From Phnomibacter ginsenosidimutans (GTDB lineage Bacteria; Bacteroidota; Bacteroidia; Chitinophagales; Chitinophagaceae), in contig NZ_CP046566.1 in assembly GCF_009740285.1 (NCBI RefSeq), positions 2,166,501-2,230,500 of the forward strand: a DNA stretch of 64,000 bases, given 5' to 3'. Below, one piece after another: positions 63,761 through 64,000 of this stretch; position 1 is the first letter of the stretch, and every line of letters starts with the position of its first letter. Both the position numbers and the translations under genes were made by a program. The notes under the pieces were generated by a model. The model was not told the DNA's origin and did not search any database. It saw only the letters and a program-made list of their open reading frames with translations.

Positions 63761-64000
63761 TTACGCCTGTTCACCTGCAGGCTTTTCCGCTGGCTGTTTT
63801 TGCAGCAAGGTTTGAAACGGAATAGCAATGAAAATAACCAGCGCTGCGCCAATGAGATTGAGCCAGAGAAACGACACAATTTCCATTTTGTAAATGGTGA
63901 CGACCAAGAGTTCGCTTACTACCGCACTCCAAAAAACGGCATCGCCTTTTACTTTTTTAATGAAAAAAGCTACGAGAAAAATGCCTAGAATAACACCGTA
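63761..64000 (-). CDS. sodium:solute symporter (SSS family), C-terminal part
   Basis: The last 79 codons of a gene running off the right edge. The frame reads YGVILGIFLVAFFIKKVKGD, AVFWSAVVSELLVVTIY, then VSFLWLNLIGAALVIFIAIP and ends QKQPAEKPAGEQA. These are the final two helices of SSS-family Na+-coupled transporters of the Bacteroidota type (FLWLN-IG). Partial, so the substrate cannot be judged. Confidence 0.82.
   Translation of the reverse strand, partial: YGVILGIFLVAFFIKKVKGDAVFWSAVVSELLVVTIYKMEIVSFLWLNLIGAALVIFIAIPFQTLLQKQPAEKPAGEQA

Overview
The window is a chromosomal segment of a Bacteroidota bacterium, most likely family Chitinophagaceae. Reasons: a SusC/SusD pair, an Oar-like TonB-dependent receptor, DUF6520 and Porin_10 proteins, fused RibBA, glutaminyl-tRNA synthetase next to a tRNA, MqnA (futalosine menaquinone route), and promoter boxes of the Bacteroidota type TAnnTTTG.

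Layout. (1) 0.07-10.2 kb: a small conserved gene, a LytTR-type two-component pair, two small exported proteins, and a minus-strand nutrient-uptake operon (TlpA-like thioredoxin, SusC, SusD). (2) 10.3-32 kb: an accessory island of mostly AT-rich modules. It holds a candidate 6S-like RNA; two small HTH proteins; a tightly overlapping four-gene operon (membrane protein, HNH nuclease, PIN-GNAT-EVE-like fusion, ASCH); DUF1508/DUF2188 genes; an XRE-ImmA/IrrE plus PIN pair; an AAA ATPase plus subtilase pair resembling IetAS; a RelA/SpoT-type synthetase; RAYT and IS3 remnants; a truncated toxin-like gene with a membrane partner; and a RelE-HigA-SecB-like toxin-antitoxin-chaperone module. Between the modules lie repeated copies of the 3' end of one staphylococcal-nuclease-like gene, all in one orientation and most cut at the same internal point. 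Several are followed by a second repeat (element R) rich in palindromes. This looks like a cassette array or serial integration site. (3) 32-64 kb: ordinary core genes: ribBA, an Oar-like receptor, glnS, a tRNA-Gly(CCC) carrying a 64-nt insert in its T-arm, ZIP transporter plus DtxR regulator, RidA, alpha-glucan phosphorylase, ABC-F ATPase, kynureninase, MsrA, M1 peptidase, NlpC/P60 peptidase, DnaE, a minus-strand run mqnA-PNP-porin-DUF3810, ExbB/ExbD, SPFH protein and the end of a sodium:solute symporter.

How it fits together. The island combines several putative phage-defence or toxin-antitoxin modules with debris of mobile elements, as in a defence hotspot; the shared nuclease-end repeats are the likely reason the modules accumulate there. 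The flanks are housekeeping genes in short operons with clear intrinsic terminators.

Caution. At least eight otherwise normal genes carry single-base frameshifts, several inside homopolymer runs. The simplest reading is residual long-read sequencing error, so those genes are given as single features spanning the break.
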